Below are positions 17,512 to 27,360 of a DNA stretch of 64,000 nt, piece after piece. The stretch comes from Salinarchaeum sp. IM2453. Its GTDB lineage: Archaea; Halobacteriota; Halobacteria; Halobacteriales; Salinarchaeaceae. The translations under genes and the position numbers were made by a program. Positions within the stretch are counted from its first letter, which is position 1, and every line of letters starts with the position of its first letter. Below the pieces are notes generated by a model. It made no database searches, was not told the DNA's origin, and saw only the letters and a program-made list of their open reading frames with translations. The stretch is taken from NCBI RefSeq assembly GCF_019693215.1, contig NZ_CP081183.1, positions 747,226 through 811,225 on the forward strand, in the 5' to 3' direction.

Positions 17512-18504
17512 TTATTTCAGACGATTGAGAAGCGATTCTATAGCCGTCAAGATCCGGCTTGCATCGGTGGGTGAGTCAATAGTAATGTCTGTACGGATAG
17601 TTGGTGGTTCAATATTCCGAGGATCAGATTCATCAAGAACAAACCCATCAGCAAACGGATAAGCGTCTGGCAGTCCTTCGGATGACGGAGAAAGTCCAAC
17701 TGCGTCCATAAGTTTTGCTGCTGGACCGGAAAACACATCTGAACCGATAAATGGTGACACAGCGATAACCGTCGTAGATCGAAGCGCTTCTTGAAATCCA
17801 TCGATGGCAAGCATCGGCCCGATACTTGTAACTGGATTAGATGGGCCAATAATAATGGTATCCGTCAATGCATCATTGACTTCTGATGACAGAGTAGCTG
17901 ATTCGCCACCGCGAAATTCAACGTCAGAAACGTTTGGAGTACCATCACGAGCAACCCAGAATTCTTGAAAGTGCATAACGCCGGAAGGCGTATGAATAAG
18001 ACTAGCAACAGGATCGTTTGCCATTGGAAGCACGGTGATGTCAATATCAAGCGCATCAGCTATTTGATGGGTTGTCTCGGTGAGAGAAGCTCCAGATTTG
18101 AGTTGCTGTGATCGATAGAGATGGATGGCTCGATCACGGTCAGAGATGTGCATAAACTCTGGTAGTGCAGCAAATCGTCGCCAGTGGGTCAGATCGTGGC
18201 CAGCTGTTTGCTGTTGATCGGAAAGGTACTGCGGGTCGGTAGAAACATCGGTCGCATCTTGGAGTTCTGTGAGTTGAGCATGTGTTGTGGCTGAGTCATC
18301 AGCAATACCCCACCAAGTGTCACGATCCAGCATATCAGCAGCCCAGTAAAGAACAGTATCAACATCGGGGGAGATGAATAGATCACCAAGGACAATATCA
18401 TCTCCAGTATTCGCAATTACTGTTATTTCGTCAGGACTGTAGTGGGATTCCGCACCATCAAGTAGCTTTGGGGTGCCAGTGCCACCAGAGAGAAACGTAA
18501 CCAT
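17512..18504 (-). CDS. cofD: 2-phospho-L-lactate transferase (coenzyme F420 biosynthesis)
   Basis: 330 aa. CofD transfers the phospholactyl (or phosphoenolpyruvyl) group to Fo to make F420-0. The N-terminus VTFLSGGTGTPKLLDG, IANTGDDIVLGDLFISPDVD and WWGIADDSATT are typical, as are GPSNPVTSIGPMLAI and VIAVSPFIGSDVFSGPA further on. F420 serves various oxidoreductases in haloarchaea. It is the first gene of the cofD-CitG-DUF447 string. Confidence 0.95.
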   Translation of the reverse strand: MVTFLSGGTGTPKLLDGAESHYSPDEITVIANTGDDIVLGDLFISPDVDTVLYWAADMLDRDTWWGIADDSATTHAQLTELQDATDVSTDPQYLSDQQQTAGHDLTHWRRFAALPEFMHISDRDRAIHLYRSQQLKSGASLTETTHQIADALDIDITVLPMANDPVASLIHTPSGVMHFQEFWVARDGTPNVSDVEFRGGESATLSSEVNDALTDTIIIGPSNPVTSIGPMLAIDGFQEALRSTTVIAVSPFIGSDVFSGPAAKLMDAVGLSPSSEGLPDAYPFADGFVLDESDPRNIEPPTIRTDITIDSPTDASRILTAIESLLNRLK

Positions 18505-18555
18505 ACTTGTGATAATATCTGGCCGTATATCAGTTGTCGAATCTCACTAAGTTAG

Positions 18556-20112
18556 TTACTCAGCAAGCCATTCTGCGAAGCTTCCGTCAAGGAGCGTTTC
18601 TGCTTGGCGGTGCATATACTTGCGCTGGGCCTGATAAATCGCCTCAGTGAGATCAGCACCATTATCAGCAGCCTCTCTGGCACGCTGTCGTTTCCATTCA
18701 GCTGGATTCTGCTCGTGATAGACACGGTATCGGAGCGGGCGAAGATATTCTTCGACTGTCTGTGCAGGAACACCGGCTGACCGAAGACCATCAGCAGCGT
18801 GTGCAAGAAGATCACTGTAGATCGCTTCGTGATTACGGGTTTCCAGCCCGTCATTGGTGATCCACATAAGGTTTGCGTCCATGCCATCGCGCATGGCTGC
18901 ATAGAAGTTATCGTATGCATGACGCCAGTCAAGATCATGGACAGGATGTTCGACTTTTGGCAAGGCTTGCATAAGGCCAGCAAATGCTGCCTGGAACGCG
19001 ATAGTGTCAGTAACCGTTGGTTGACCGGAAAGCGGCCGGAATTCAATTCGTGCATTTGCTCCTGACTGAGATGGACCATCGAACACGGGACGAATCCATC
19101 GCCAGTATGTGCCGTGCTTGTGACGGAAGTGAGCGAACTTATCATCAAATCGTCCTTTCTCTGTTGGAGGCATCGGAACCAGAGCCGGATCAGAAGCAAT
19201 GCGATTGACTGCTTCTGCAGTTGATTCGTAATCTTTTGGGAAACGAACCTTACCAAGCGGACTTGTCGGAGCATTGAGTACGGTTTCAAAGACCGCAATT
19301 CGATGCTCATCCCAGCCATCCTGCAGGACATCATCGATGGTGGTCCCGTTATCATACAGGTCAGGAGGGAAAAACGGAGTGTTCGCTCCAAGTGCAAGAA
19401 GTGGCCCAGCAATTCGTAATGCGTATCGGAGATACGTCGGTAAATCATCCGCTTGTGGAACCTGATAGTGTGGTTGAATCGATGTGATTAGACTTTCCGG
19501 CATCACGGTCTCCGAGGACAACGAAACGTGTGGAGCATTCAACTGAAGTCCAACACGATCACGCTCAGTATTTGCCATCGCATGGTATCGTGCTGCATCA
19601 GACATATTTGATGCAACTTTGATCCCATTGACACCGATTTTAGAGGTAAGATACTCTTCGGCAGATTCACCATCTGGTGGGATCGTCCACATGCCATCAC
19701 TAATCAGACGGATTCCTTCTGGACGGGTAAATGCTAGTGCAGCCTCAAGCCGGGCTTGGACTTCCGACTGCTGTGCCTGTAGCCCGTATTGATTGAATGG
19801 CTGTGGGCTGGTACACATCTCAGCATTGTGCAGTCCCAGCTCTTTTTCCATCCCAATCATCCGGAGAATTCGACGGGGAACACGACGAAGTCGACCTTCT
19901 TCACTGGCGGGATTACGCTGATTATTACTATCAGATACAGTTACGGCATAAAACTCATATTCAAGACCAATATTCGCCTGCGGGTTATCGAATGTTCCAT
20001 CCTGTAATTCCTCGATAATAAGTTTTCGCTCCTCCTCAACGCGCTGCTGAAAAGCATCAGAATCCGTCTCAAGGGCATCTGCAACACGGTCGACGATCTC
20101 AACAGAGGCCAT
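18556..20112 (-). CDS. Glutamate-cysteine ligase family (GCS2-type) carboxylate-amine ligase
   Basis: 518 aa. The glutamine-synthetase-like fold of the GCS2 superfamily is indicated by NIGLEYEFYAV (metal-binding Glu residues), LGLHNAEMCTSPQPFNQYG, RVGLQLNAPHVSL and NARIEFRPLSGQPTVTD. It is much longer than the roughly 360-aa GshA that makes gamma-glutamylcysteine in Haloferax, so the amine substrate may differ. It is downstream of top6A and a small gene on the same strand but separated by 135 nt. The exact function is not known from sequence. Confidence 0.75.
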   Translation of the reverse strand: MASVEIVDRVADALETDSDAFQQRVEEERKLIIEELQDGTFDNPQANIGLEYEFYAVTVSDSNNQRNPASEEGRLRRVPRRILRMIGMEKELGLHNAEMCTSPQPFNQYGLQAQQSEVQARLEAALAFTRPEGIRLISDGMWTIPPDGESAEEYLTSKIGVNGIKVASNMSDAARYHAMANTERDRVGLQLNAPHVSLSSETVMPESLITSIQPHYQVPQADDLPTYLRYALRIAGPLLALGANTPFFPPDLYDNGTTIDDVLQDGWDEHRIAVFETVLNAPTSPLGKVRFPKDYESTAEAVNRIASDPALVPMPPTEKGRFDDKFAHFRHKHGTYWRWIRPVFDGPSQSGANARIEFRPLSGQPTVTDTIAFQAAFAGLMQALPKVEHPVHDLDWRHAYDNFYAAMRDGMDANLMWITNDGLETRNHEAIYSDLLAHAADGLRSAGVPAQTVEEYLRPLRYRVYHEQNPAEWKRQRAREAADNGADLTEAIYQAQRKYMHRQAETLLDGSFAEWLAE

Positions 20113-20247
20113 GTTGTGTGCATGAGGAGTCGCTCAGATGACTTGAATGATGCGCTTGAGATCAGATATGAGATAATTTCAGACAGGAGATGATGTAAAA
20201 TAGTTCGGTGTCGCAATATTTGCAGATATTATATACAATTTTGAAGA

Positions 20248-20487
20248 TTAGCTTGTGATTTCGAATATTGGTCCGTCACGGTCAGACAACTGCTCCCGGA
20301 CAAACGCTTCAAATTCGGTGAATGTTCCTTTGAACAGAAGTCGTTGATGTGCGACACCTCCGCTCCCATAGCTCGAGTTCTCGACTGCCGTCTCTTCTGT
20401 TGACGCAGAGACAAACTCAACATGGTCCTCGTAGCCCTGCTCGTCAGTCCAATACACAACATATAGTGAATCGGAGTTATCCTGCAT
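20248..20487 (-). CDS. Small acidic haloarchaeal protein
   Basis: 79 aa, MQDNSDSLYVVYWTDEQGYE onward. It has high Asp/Glu content and an alpha/beta pattern (YVVYWTDEQGYEDHVEFV, then RLLFKGTFTEFEAFVREQL), typical of a real halophilic protein. Overlapping frames have non-halophilic composition. It lies 55 nt after top6A. No family is recognised; it might be a small binding or adaptor protein. Confidence 0.65.
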   Translation of the reverse strand: MQDNSDSLYVVYWTDEQGYEDHVEFVSASTEETAVENSSYGSGGVAHQRLLFKGTFTEFEAFVREQLSDRDGPIFEITS

Positions 20488-20542
20488 ATGGAAGCATTGA
20501 GGCGCTGGTTCAATTAGCTTTCGAGAAGGGGAAAAAACGTTT

Positions 20543-21655
20543 TTACAAGTATCCCATCTCAGAAAGACGTTCTGGAAGATAAGTTTCTGTTACGAAGTCA
20601 AGACCGTACGATGCTAGCGATTGCTGTTCTGACTTCTTACCAATATCAAGTTGAAGGTTGATTTGCTCCTCCCAGTAGTCAGTCTGGAATCGAGGGTCTT
20701 CAAGTTCGCTCTCAAGCGCGTTAACATCTGCATCGCTCAGAGGGTCAGTTGGGAGATTATATTCAACGATATCCTCTGGTTGGACGCCGATAAACTTCGC
20801 TTCTGGAGTGGCAAGATACTCAGAAAGATGGGCAGACTTAATAGAACCGTATGCAACAGACGCATAGATACGGTATGACCATGGATCCCCGTCTGTAAAG
20901 ACTGTTACCGGGATGTTAAGTTCATCGTGTAGTCGTTTCGTGAGTCTACGTGTTGCTCTGGCTGGTTGTCCTTTCAGGTGAACGATAAGCGCATTGTATT
21001 CTTCATCAAATCCATTCTCGACAAGCCGATCACGCATACCACCAGTCTCAACAGCTAAGACAAAGTCGGCATCATTATCGAGGAATTCAAGCGTATCTGG
21101 GTTATTCGGGATTTGGTAGCCCCCCTCACCAACATCCTCCTGACAGTGAATCTTGCGTTCTCCACGGCGCGTTTGTTCGCGAATCAAAAGTGGACCCATG
21201 ATTGTCGCTCCAGACTCTTCAGGGCGCATGTGGAAATCCTCCCGGGTAACATTAGAGAGGATTTCAAGATCTTCGATAAGCTGGTTGGACTCATCTTGGT
21301 CGTTAAATTGGGCCTCTTTGTTGTCCCACGATTCAGAGAGATAGTACAATTCCCGAAGGGTTGATGAACGGCCTTCTTCGAGTTGATCAACAAGAAACTC
21401 GATAGTGTAGACTGCTTTAAGCAGCTTTCTGGCTCCGCGAATTGAATTTGCAGACCTGCTTGATGTTCTGTCACCGTAGACCCAAACATGGTCATCTTCA
21501 TCATATTCGATGTTACTTTTTGTTCGGGTCGGTAGCGATATTTCGGGTATATCACCGGCATCAAGTTGATCATAAAGGTCTGCGGCAAGCTCAATAAGCT
21601 GTCGTTGAGCCCTTTGCTGTACCGACTCGGTGTCGTCTGAAGTATCACTGCTCAT
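20543..21655 (-). CDS. top6A: DNA topoisomerase VI subunit A
   Basis: 370 aa, Spo11/Top6A type IIB topoisomerase that cleaves both strands through a tyrosine. The winged-helix CAP domain has [13 protein letters not shown], with the catalytic Tyr most likely residue 105. The Toprim domain has [14 protein letters not shown] (Glu) and [12 protein letters not shown] (DxD). It is 8 nt downstream of top6B, forming one operon. In haloarchaea it relieves supercoils together with gyrase. Confidence 0.96.
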   Translation of the reverse strand: MSSDTSDDTESVQQRAQRQLIELAADLYDQLDAGDIPEISLPTRTKSNIEYDEDDHVWVYGDRTSSRSANSIRGARKLLKAVYTIEFLVDQLEEGRSSTLRELYYLSESWDNKEAQFNDQDESNQLIEDLEILSNVTREDFHMRPEESGATIMGPLLIREQTRRGERKIHCQEDVGEGGYQIPNNPDTLEFLDNDADFVLAVETGGMRDRLVENGFDEEYNALIVHLKGQPARATRRLTKRLHDELNIPVTVFTDGDPWSYRIYASVAYGSIKSAHLSEYLATPEAKFIGVQPEDIVEYNLPTDPLSDADVNALESELEDPRFQTDYWEEQINLQLDIGKKSEQQSLASYGLDFVTETYLPERLSEMGYL

Positions 21656-21663
21656 TGTTTGTA

Positions 21664-24600
21664 TTATTCACTAACGATGAGTTTTGCTGTTTCGATCCCA
21701 TCAACGGAGAGATCGAACGATGCATCTGCGTCTGTCTGGTAGTTGAGTGTTGCACTTTCATCAGGCGAAAGAGTTACTGACCATTTAATAAACCACTCTC
21801 CATCGACTTCAACAGCGGTGGCTGTATCAGGAACATTAGTAGGTTTTGAGTCAACCATCTCTGTGATTTCTAAGTCCTCAGATCGAGACATGTGGTTCTC
21901 TACAGTTAGTGCCACTTGTGCGGTGCCATCGTCTGTTGAAACGTGACGCTCAACCAACAAATTATTCATAATTTTTGCCAGCGCATCACTGTAATCTGGC
22001 TCCTCTTTCTCAGTCACTTCAGCCACCTTCTTGGCCATTTCTGGAAGAATATCAACCAGTGCATCCTGCTTGCGGCGCCGTTGTTGCATCGAGCGCTTTT
22101 TCTTTAGATACGACTTGAGTTCGCGAGCCGCTTCACGAACTGCTAATTCAATTTCATCCTCAATCTCAGGGACGTTTGCAACCGCGTCTTTCGATTCACT
22201 TGTAAACGGAACATTTGTTGAGGCGACATGGATCATAATCACGGCCGGGCCATTCGGTAAACCAGATCCACCAGGTTGGTCAAGATTATAGTTTCGCCAG
22301 CCGATTTGCTTGACAACATCTGTTGTCGCACAGGCTCCACGCTGGTAGACAAGTGGAACGCGATTGGCGAAACGAAGTACATCAACGGACCCGTCCTCAA
22401 GTTCGCCACCGTATGCAATGCCGGCCTCGACAATGAATGGATCACCACCATGGACATCAGCATCGCGTGTTGCTGCCGCATAGAAGTCCGCATCAAACTC
22501 TTTGCGCAGTCCAGCCTCAATCAATTCCTCAGTAATTGGTGCTAGACATGACGTTGGAGGCGAGAGGACGCTTGTCTCGCGCATTCCTTCAAGCAAGTCA
22601 CTAACCATATCGCGATTGCTCTCAAGTTCGCGGATGGTCGGAGGATCATCTGGAACAGTTTTAGTATATTCCCAGATCGCGTTGACGATATTGTCACGAG
22701 CAGTATCACCAACAGTTACATCGTCTCTTTTTTCAGTCATGTCTGAGGCCCGATCGACATATTCAAGCAATTCATCTCGGGTTAGCCGATCACGGGAGTT
22801 GGTCTCAGAGATGAACTTTTCAGCGATCCGACGGGAGAGTCCTTCAATGGTTGCTTCGTCTTTACGCGTGCTCGTTGCAGAATCAATAATCCGATAGAGA
22901 TCATTCTTCCGACGAGAGTTGTCGGCCGCCTCTGGGCCGGTTATTGCATTCCATGCGGCCTCCACTGCATTTTCACGAACAGTGTCACCAAATGTAGTTT
23001 CATACTCTTCGGCAATTGAATCGGCAGCTGAATCAACAGCAGCGATAATATCATGATGGGCTACTCGGTCATGTTCACGAATACGTTCTGAAACAGCTTT
23101 GGCAAAGGCAGCAGTTGCATCAGCACCTTTATTTGCGGTTGCACTGGAAACAGCTGTTTCGATATCAGCATCTTCATGTGCTCCGGGAACAGTCCATGTG
23201 AGTTCACGCCCGAAGTGGCGGTCACGGAAGCCATCGATGATTGATTTGGCAGTTTTGCGACCCACACGCGTAAACTCACCTTGTAAGAATCCAGAGACAG
23301 TCCTGGAATCTGTCGAAGAGATCATCTTCAGCAGTGTTCCAAGTTCAACACCATGTGGATGAGGACGGATTTCTTCCGTTTCAGATGGTAGTTGATCGGT
23401 TCCGCGTTCGAATTTCAATGGCTCATCAAGGCCCGGCTCACGAAGTTCAATTCTTGCGTGAGGATTGACTACGGCTGTATTTCGGATATACTCATGTAGC
23501 TGTTTCCGAGCCCGCATATTTGCCTCCATTTCAATTTCAATGCGGGTGCCGTGAGGCCGGTCCCACGTTGTGGGTTCCTCTTTTTTGATTTCAGGTTCGT
23601 TTGTATCTGTATCAATGATCAGCTCAAAATACTGTGCATCTGACGATCCTTTAGGACGAGAAGTAACTCGAGCCGGTTTACCGCTTGTGAGTTGTGCATA
23701 CAACACGGATGCTGAAATTCCAATTCCCTGCTGACCGCGGCTATTTTTGACAGATATGGCCCCGTCATTGACGACGACGAAGTTTTCATCGTAGCCCGTT
23801 TCGCCAGGAACAGAGATATCATAGACGTACTCAGGTGGTTCAGTTTCAGTTATCTCTGTAACAGTGAGCAAAGACAAGTCAGATTCAGAGAAGCCGTGTA
23901 GTTGCTGTATCGATTCCCAAAGATCACGCAGCCGCTGGGTCGGCTCGTAGCTTGAGTCAAGCAGGCCGAATTCACAGAGGTCCTCCACACGTCTTGAGCG
24001 TGAAATTTCGCCATCACCGAGGGCGGCTTCAATAACAGCCTGATACTGAGCAGCCTCTTCAACAGAGGAACCAACACCTGCTCCGAGTAAGAGGCCAGGA
24101 ATAGTATCGGGAACAGACGCGAACTCAGGATCACCAATACGGACGTTGTCAAGAACAGTAATCGGGATTTGTGAACGAGATGTGTCAGGTCCAAATACAC
24201 CAGATTGTTCGAGCTCATTTTCACTAACCCGGACATCATAAACCGAATCTGAGCCATCATCATGTGACTCGATAGCCGCGATTACACCCTGCATGTTCCA
24301 GAGAACGGACAACTGACTAGCTAAGGTCTGACTGTCTGTCTGGAATACCGCTGGTTCATGAATTGACCGAGAGTAGTCAAGATCATAGAGATCAATGAGG
24401 AACTGTTGTTGCACAGTATTATCGGCATCAAATATGAAATCTGGAAGGTATCGTTCTCCAGAATCCGATCGGCAAAGTGCAGTGAAAAGATCAGTAAGCA
24501 GTTCCGCAGTTCGAAATAGATCGGTTACCTGATCACTGCTAGATGAGCCGACAGCGGAAATTCCACCGTCCGTAGCCGGGTGGTACTCAGCAGAGAGACC

Positions 24601-25731
24601 AACGGCGTCCCATGACAGCGACTGAAGAGTGTCTTCAGTAATGCGATCGTGTGCAATCTGGTTACTGAATAGTGTCGAAGACGCATCAGTGATAGGGAGA
24701 TCAACAGGAAGAGAGAGGCGGGATACATCTGCCTCGGAGTAGACAAGGTCGCAATCTTGACGTTTTGCACGCTGTTCCCAACCGAGCTCTAAGACGACAT
24801 CAACCGGTAGACGGCGGTTAGGTAGGAAGTCATTTTCAAACGCTGTAGCAGATACTTTCACACCATTGTGAGTGTATGCTCGTGTATGATCCTGAGCGCC
24901 AGTAGAAGCACGAAGGCGTTCAAGCGTTTCTGCGTCAAATCCACGGACATACCAATTAGAATCAAGTGATTCTGTGGAGAGGTATGTAAGGATGTTGATT
25001 GAATCAACTGTTTCGGCTGTCTCTGGAAGGTGTTCCGGGACAAGAATGGGATCACCAGCAGAGAGTTCAGCAGCGCTAATTTCCTCAGTCTCTCCAGTAG
25101 ACGTAATCGTAAACAGACTGTGATCTTCAGTCACTTCGACGGTACGACCGGATTCAGTTGTGAGAGAGTAAGTTGAACCCGAAGTATCATGTCGAATTGC
25201 ATGGGTTACTGGCTGCCAAGTCATCGTATGAGCTTCTCTATTAAATGCTGGAACCTCAATTGAGTCTGGAACAACAGCAGTATCACTCTCTTCATCAGAA
25301 AGATACCGGTTACAAAACGTACCGATTGAGAGTTGTTTAACGGTGCCATTTTCCCGTATCAAGAGTTCTTGGTCAGGTGTTAGAGACTGCTCGCGTTTAT
25401 GAAATCGGGATCCGTAAAGCAGTTTACCGAAGACCTTTGGAATCTGCTCTTTGGTAATTCCAGGACCATTATCCTCAATAACAAGTTGATAGTAATCACC
25501 GACTTCAGTGATTTCTACATAAATATCCGGTAAGATACCAGCTTCTTCAGCAGCATCAAGTGAATTATCAACTCCCTCTTTTACTGCAGTGACAAGACCT
25601 CGGGCCGGACTATCGAACCCGAGCATATGCTTATTTTTCTCGAAAAACTCGGCGATAGAGATAGATCGCTGGCCCTCAGCCAGTTCTTCAGCGATACCTG
25701 GGTCGTCGCCGAGTGTAGACTGTTGAGACAT
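21664..25731 (-). CDS. top6B: DNA topoisomerase VI subunit B, interrupted by an intein
   Basis: 1355-aa precursor; the spliced protein would be 807 aa. The N-extein carries the GHKL ATPase: Glu/Asn in [23 protein letters not shown], and the ATP-lid region at [17 protein letters not shown] (residues 99-115). The C-extein resumes at [20 protein letters not shown], a core GHKL motif, so splicing is required for activity. H2TH and transducer domains follow ([53 protein letters not shown]). A beta-rich C-terminal domain of about 90 aa ends the protein. It is divergent from the DICT gene. Confidence 0.96.
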   Translation of the reverse strand: MSQQSTLGDDPGIAEELAEGQRSISIAEFFEKNKHMLGFDSPARGLVTAVKEGVDNSLDAAEEAGILPDIYVEITEVGDYYQLVIEDNGPGITKEQIPKVFGKLLYGSRFHKREQSLTPDQELLIRENGTVKQLSIGTFCNRYLSDEESDTAVVPDSIEVPAFNREAHTMTWQPVTHAIRHDTSGSTYSLTTESGRTVEVTEDHSLFTITSTGETEEISAAELSAGDPILVPEHLPETAETVDSINILTYLSTESLDSNWYVRGFDAETLERLRASTGAQDHTRAYTHNGVKVSATAFENDFLPNRRLPVDVVLELGWEQRAKRQDCDLVYSEADVSRLSLPVDLPITDASSTLFSNQIAHDRITEDTLQSLSWDAVGLSAEYHPATDGGISAVGSSSSDQVTDLFRTAELLTDLFTALCRSDSGERYLPDFIFDADNTVQQQFLIDLYDLDYSRSIHEPAVFQTDSQTLASQLSVLWNMQGVIAAIESHDDGSDSVYDVRVSENELEQSGVFGPDTSRSQIPITVLDNVRIGDPEFASVPDTIPGLLLGAGVGSSVEEAAQYQAVIEAALGDGEISRSRRVEDLCEFGLLDSSYEPTQRLRDLWESIQQLHGFSESDLSLLTVTEITETEPPEYVYDISVPGETGYDENFVVVNDGAISVKNSRGQQGIGISASVLYAQLTSGKPARVTSRPKGSSDAQYFELIIDTDTNEPEIKKEEPTTWDRPHGTRIEIEMEANMRARKQLHEYIRNTAVVNPHARIELREPGLDEPLKFERGTDQLPSETEEIRPHPHGVELGTLLKMISSTDSRTVSGFLQGEFTRVGRKTAKSIIDGFRDRHFGRELTWTVPGAHEDADIETAVSSATANKGADATAAFAKAVSERIREHDRVAHHDIIAAVDSAADSIAEEYETTFGDTVRENAVEAAWNAITGPEAADNSRRKNDLYRIIDSATSTRKDEATIEGLSRRIAEKFISETNSRDRLTRDELLEYVDRASDMTEKRDDVTVGDTARDNIVNAIWEYTKTVPDDPPTIRELESNRDMVSDLLEGMRETSVLSPPTSCLAPITEELIEAGLRKEFDADFYAAATRDADVHGGDPFIVEAGIAYGGELEDGSVDVLRFANRVPLVYQRGACATTDVVKQIGWRNYNLDQPGGSGLPNGPAVIMIHVASTNVPFTSESKDAVANVPEIEDEIELAVREAARELKSYLKKKRSMQQRRRKQDALVDILPEMAKKVAEVTEKEEPDYSDALAKIMNNLLVERHVSTDDGTAQVALTVENHMSRSEDLEITEMVDSKPTNVPDTATAVEVDGEWFIKWSVTLSPDESATLNYQTDADASFDLSVDGIETAKLIVSE
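23743..25386 (-). mobile_element. Intein in Top6B (548 aa)
   Basis: Residues 116-663 of the precursor. The N-terminal splice block is [19 protein letters not shown] (nucleophile Ser1), block B is [12 protein letters not shown] (TxxH), and the C-terminal block is [20 protein letters not shown] leading to GAISVKN, followed by Ser+1. It interrupts the most conserved ATPase segment (REQ/SRGQQG). The size leaves room for a homing endonuclease between blocks B and F, but I see no clean LAGLIDADG pair; [10 protein letters not shown] and [10 protein letters not shown] may be remnants. The residue before the terminal Asn is Lys instead of the usual His. Confidence 0.92.
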
Positions 25732-25832
25732 TACCGAAAAATAGCAACGGGAAGATTAAAAGATGCCCGGAGCACGGTGAAACTAAAGCCAGCGTCGGTT
25801 TTTTATCGTCTGCCGTCTCAAGACATATTCGA

Positions 25833-26525
25833 ATGGGGCTTGCAGATATTGTTGACACTGTCAGGGAGCGCAGTGCAACGCTACGAGTGTATAATACTGA
25901 AGAGCAATCTATGATTGAAGAGCTCCGAGGTCATCTAGCAGACCGAAACATAGAGATAATTACAGAGCGGACAACAACTGGACGGCCAAATAATACAGCT
26001 GTTTTAGAACATCCGGATCGATCCCCCTCCGCCTATCCGGTTCCTGAATTACTTGAAATGCTTCAGGCAGAGCGAGAGATGGCAAGTCGACTGTCACGCC
26101 ACATCGATGAACGTTCGTTTCCAGCTAGAGACACACAGGAAATGGTCCATATGTCCAGAGAGATTGAAGACCGTGCAATGCGGATTGGCGAAGGGACCTT
26201 GCACGCCGGGTTTCAGTATGTGAGTTCTTTCAAGGATCAACAGGAGACATATGAGTCACTTGCAAATCAGAGTATGGACGTTAACATCTATGCTGTTCCA
26301 GATGAGGACCCACCTGAATCAGAACAGATAACACTACATCTTGAAACTACAGATGAAATCGAGCAGACATGGTTTGTGGTATACGATGGAGGAGGAGATC
26401 CGCTACAGCAGTGTGCACTGATTGCAATTGCTGAGGATAATGATACATATAAAGGTGTTTTAACCTACGAACCGTCTATCATCGAGCAATCGATAAACCA
26501 TCTTAATGACAAGTATCTCAAATAA
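25833..26525 (+). CDS. DICT sensory domain protein
   Basis: 230 aa. The DICT domain is a predicted sensor found with diguanylate cyclases and two-component proteins and is common as a stand-alone protein in haloarchaea. Visible stretches are GLADIVDTVRERSATLRVYN, SREIEDRAMRIGEGTLHAGF, QYVSSFKDQQETYESLA and the C-terminal TWFVVYDGGGDPLQQCALIA. It is divergent from top6B and lies 143 nt before a response regulator on the same strand. The ligand is not known. Confidence 0.8.
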   Translation: MGLADIVDTVRERSATLRVYNTEEQSMIEELRGHLADRNIEIITERTTTGRPNNTAVLEHPDRSPSAYPVPELLEMLQAEREMASRLSRHIDERSFPARDTQEMVHMSREIEDRAMRIGEGTLHAGFQYVSSFKDQQETYESLANQSMDVNIYAVPDEDPPESEQITLHLETTDEIEQTWFVVYDGGGDPLQQCALIAIAEDNDTYKGVLTYEPSIIEQSINHLNDKYLK

Positions 26526-26639
26526 ATAGTAGCCACTAATAGTAGAATCTTAGTAAAATGTTTAAGTGCGGTGGACAGATAGTACCACACGAAACAAGTC
26601 GGCATCAATCGCAAGATAAGTAGTAGTAGATACGAACAT

Positions 26640-26647
26640 TAAATTAA
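26640..26647 (+). promoter_or_regulatory. Probable TATA box of the HalX response regulator
   Basis: TTAAATTA lies about 25 nt before the ATG at 26669, in an otherwise AT-rich 143-nt gap after the DICT gene. The spacing suggests a leaderless transcript. Confidence 0.35.
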
Positions 26648-26668
26648 CAAGTTATCTAATTACATACA

Positions 26669-27262
26669 ATGGCATCTGACAGCGCGAATATTCTTGTTGT
26701 AGACGACGAATCTAGGCTCGCTGATCTTTTTGCAGCGTGGCTTCAGCAGGATTACACTGTTGAGACGGCCTATGACGGTGAAAACGCACTTGAGAAGATG
26801 TCTGAAGAGATAGACCTTGTCCTGCTTGATCGTCGGATGCCCGGTCTCTCTGGCGATGAGGTTTTAGAGAAAATCCGGGAAAAAAAGTATGATGCACGCG
26901 TTGTGATGGTCACCGCAGTTGACCCAGACTTTGATATTATCGAGATGGGATTTGATGATTATCTCGTTAAGCCAGTTTCAAAGGATGAACTTCTAGATTT
27001 GGTTGATCGGATTCAAACTCGGTCAGAATATCAAAAAGAAGTCCAGGAGTACTACTCGTTGGCGTCTAAAAAGTCGCTTCTTCAGACTGAAAAATCAGAG
27101 CAAGAGCTTGAGAAAAACGAGGAGTATCAAGAGCTTGTTGAGCGTGTTGATGAGCTTAGAGAGAAGCTTGATGATCGGATCAACCAGCTCGAAGGTCACG
27201 ATGATTTTGCTGACGCATTTCGTGATCTCGATAACGGAGCTGACGAGTTCAACGGATTTTGA
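26669..27262 (+). CDS. Response regulator with HalX domain
   Basis: 197 aa. The receiver domain is ILVVDDESRLADLF (acidic pair), phospho-acceptor Asp54 in LVLLDRRMPG, VMVTAVDPDFD (switch Thr) and LVKPVSKDEL (Lys). The C-terminal helical part, from about residue 125 (SEYQKEVQEYYSLASKKSLL, then a Glu/Lys coiled coil), is the HalX domain. There is no DNA-binding domain, so output is likely by protein contact. No histidine kinase is adjacent. Confidence 0.9.
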   Translation: MASDSANILVVDDESRLADLFAAWLQQDYTVETAYDGENALEKMSEEIDLVLLDRRMPGLSGDEVLEKIREKKYDARVVMVTAVDPDFDIIEMGFDDYLVKPVSKDELLDLVDRIQTRSEYQKEVQEYYSLASKKSLLQTEKSEQELEKNEEYQELVERVDELREKLDDRINQLEGHDDFADAFRDLDNGADEFNGF

Positions 27263-27310
27263 TCGAATTACAACGAACTAATACAGTGCAAGAGTAGCGT
27301 ACAGTTATCG

Positions 27311-27357
27311 ACACATAGCGATCAGAATCCGACGGTCTTCAGCCGTGGGAGGGGCCA
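27311..27357 (+). repeat. Solo IS200/IS605-like end hairpin between convergent genes
   Basis: The stretch begins ACACATAGCGA and continues to GGTCTTCAGCCGTGGGAGG. It shares GACACATAGCGA and the CTTCAGCCG-GGGA core with 32054-32103, and more loosely with 62535-62585, 32945-33006 (minus) and 35655-35700 (minus). It lies between the HalX regulator and the ABC permease, which converge here, so it may also serve as a terminator. Assignment to a TnpB-type element end is from general resemblance. Confidence 0.45.
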
Positions 27358-27360
27358 AGG

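Noticed and set aside
20229-20513. 94-codon frame overlapping the 79-aa gene
   Set aside because: It is Arg/Ser-rich; the acidic 79-aa frame fits haloarchaeal composition better.
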